A DNA stretch of 64,000 nt, from positions 38,208-102,207 of the forward strand of contig JAUYBL010000003.1 in assembly GCA_030693065.1 (NCBI GenBank), read 5' to 3'. A model generated the notes under the pieces. That model saw nothing but the letters and a program-made list of their open reading frames with translations, had not been told where the DNA came from and did no database searches. Each line of letters opens with the position of its first letter. The stretch's first letter is position 1. Shown here one piece after another: positions 63,958 to 64,000 of the stretch. Source of the DNA: Methylococcaceae bacterium (GTDB lineage: Bacteria; Pseudomonadota; Gammaproteobacteria; Methylococcales; Methylomonadaceae). The translations under genes were made by a program, and so were the position numbers.

Positions 63958-64000
63958 TTACAATGCTTGAAGAAACTCCATCAATGCGTCATCAGCTGGG
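63958..64000 (-). CDS. C-terminal end of a minus-strand gene, possibly a tyrosine recombinase (partial)
   Basis: Only the last 13 codons are in the window: ..PADDALMEFLQAL then TAA. The ending resembles those of some phage-integrase-type recombinases, and the adjoining inverted repeats fit a mobile element, but so little sequence is present that the identity is a guess. Confidence 0.3.
   Translation of the reverse strand, partial: PADDALMEFLQAL

Overview
The window looks like chromosomal DNA of a gammaproteobacterial methanotroph (Methylococcales type, for example a Methylomonas or Methylobacter relative). This is inferred from a serine-cycle/C1 cluster (mtdA, glycerate 2-kinase, glyA, formate-tetrahydrofolate ligase, malate dehydrogenase), several PEP-CTERM-type exported proteins with VP[VL]PA.W tails, and a large molybdate locus. 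No rRNA, tRNA or CRISPR array was seen.

Layout. 1-12.9 kb is an iron/heme island: a PEP-CTERM protein, heme-handling proteins (HmuS, HutZ/HugZ-like), a heme ABC transporter (HmuTUV), a TonB-dependent receptor, a PepSY membrane protein with a 57-residue membrane partner, then three more PEP-CTERM proteins, two of them metzincin-like metalloproteases. 13.3-21.9 kb holds two more TonB-dependent receptors, a Fur-boxed mini-operon of small proteins, a bacterioferritin lacking the heme-ligand Met, a frameshifted PepSY protein and a PiuC/YbiX hydroxylase. All three receptor genes carry the same leader element about 35 nt before their start codon: a direct repeat CCAGSCASCC with exact 21-bp periodicity. 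A fourth, diverged copy lies at 9559. 22.0-35.0 kb is a TetR-controlled RND efflux operon with one adaptor, three RND pump subunits (the last two a tandem duplication) and an outer-membrane factor.

35.0-45.7 kb: an IS1-family remnant, a lipoprotein, mdh (minus strand), then mtdA-gckA-glyA, a PaiB-like protein and a vapBC-type toxin-antitoxin pair, then fhs, a small acidic protein, a frameshifted ArsC/Spx-like gene and dapE. 45.8-50.0 kb: an NAD-glutamate dehydrogenase that lacks the usual N-terminal region, and an anti-sigma/STAS pair. 50.5-58.4 kb: a molybdenum locus with modABC, a TauE/SafE permease, an alginate-export-type porin broken at an A7 tract, a second ModC-like ATPase, a di-Mop molbindin and divergent modE, with a perfect 10-bp inverted repeat between the last two.

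58.4-61.9 kb is a decayed transposon (DDE transposase with two frameshifts, AAA ATPase with an in-frame TGA, serine resolvase with an in-frame TAA) whose left end is an array of seven GGGCTCNNATTTA-like units. 62.6-63.5 kb is a fifth PEP-CTERM gene between short repeats, followed by a strong terminator, and the end of a minus-strand gene at the window edge.

Seven apparent gene-breaking changes occur in the window (PepSY, ArsC-like, porin, transposase twice, ATPase, resolvase). The two in homopolymers could be sequencing errors, so they should be checked against reads before being read as biology.
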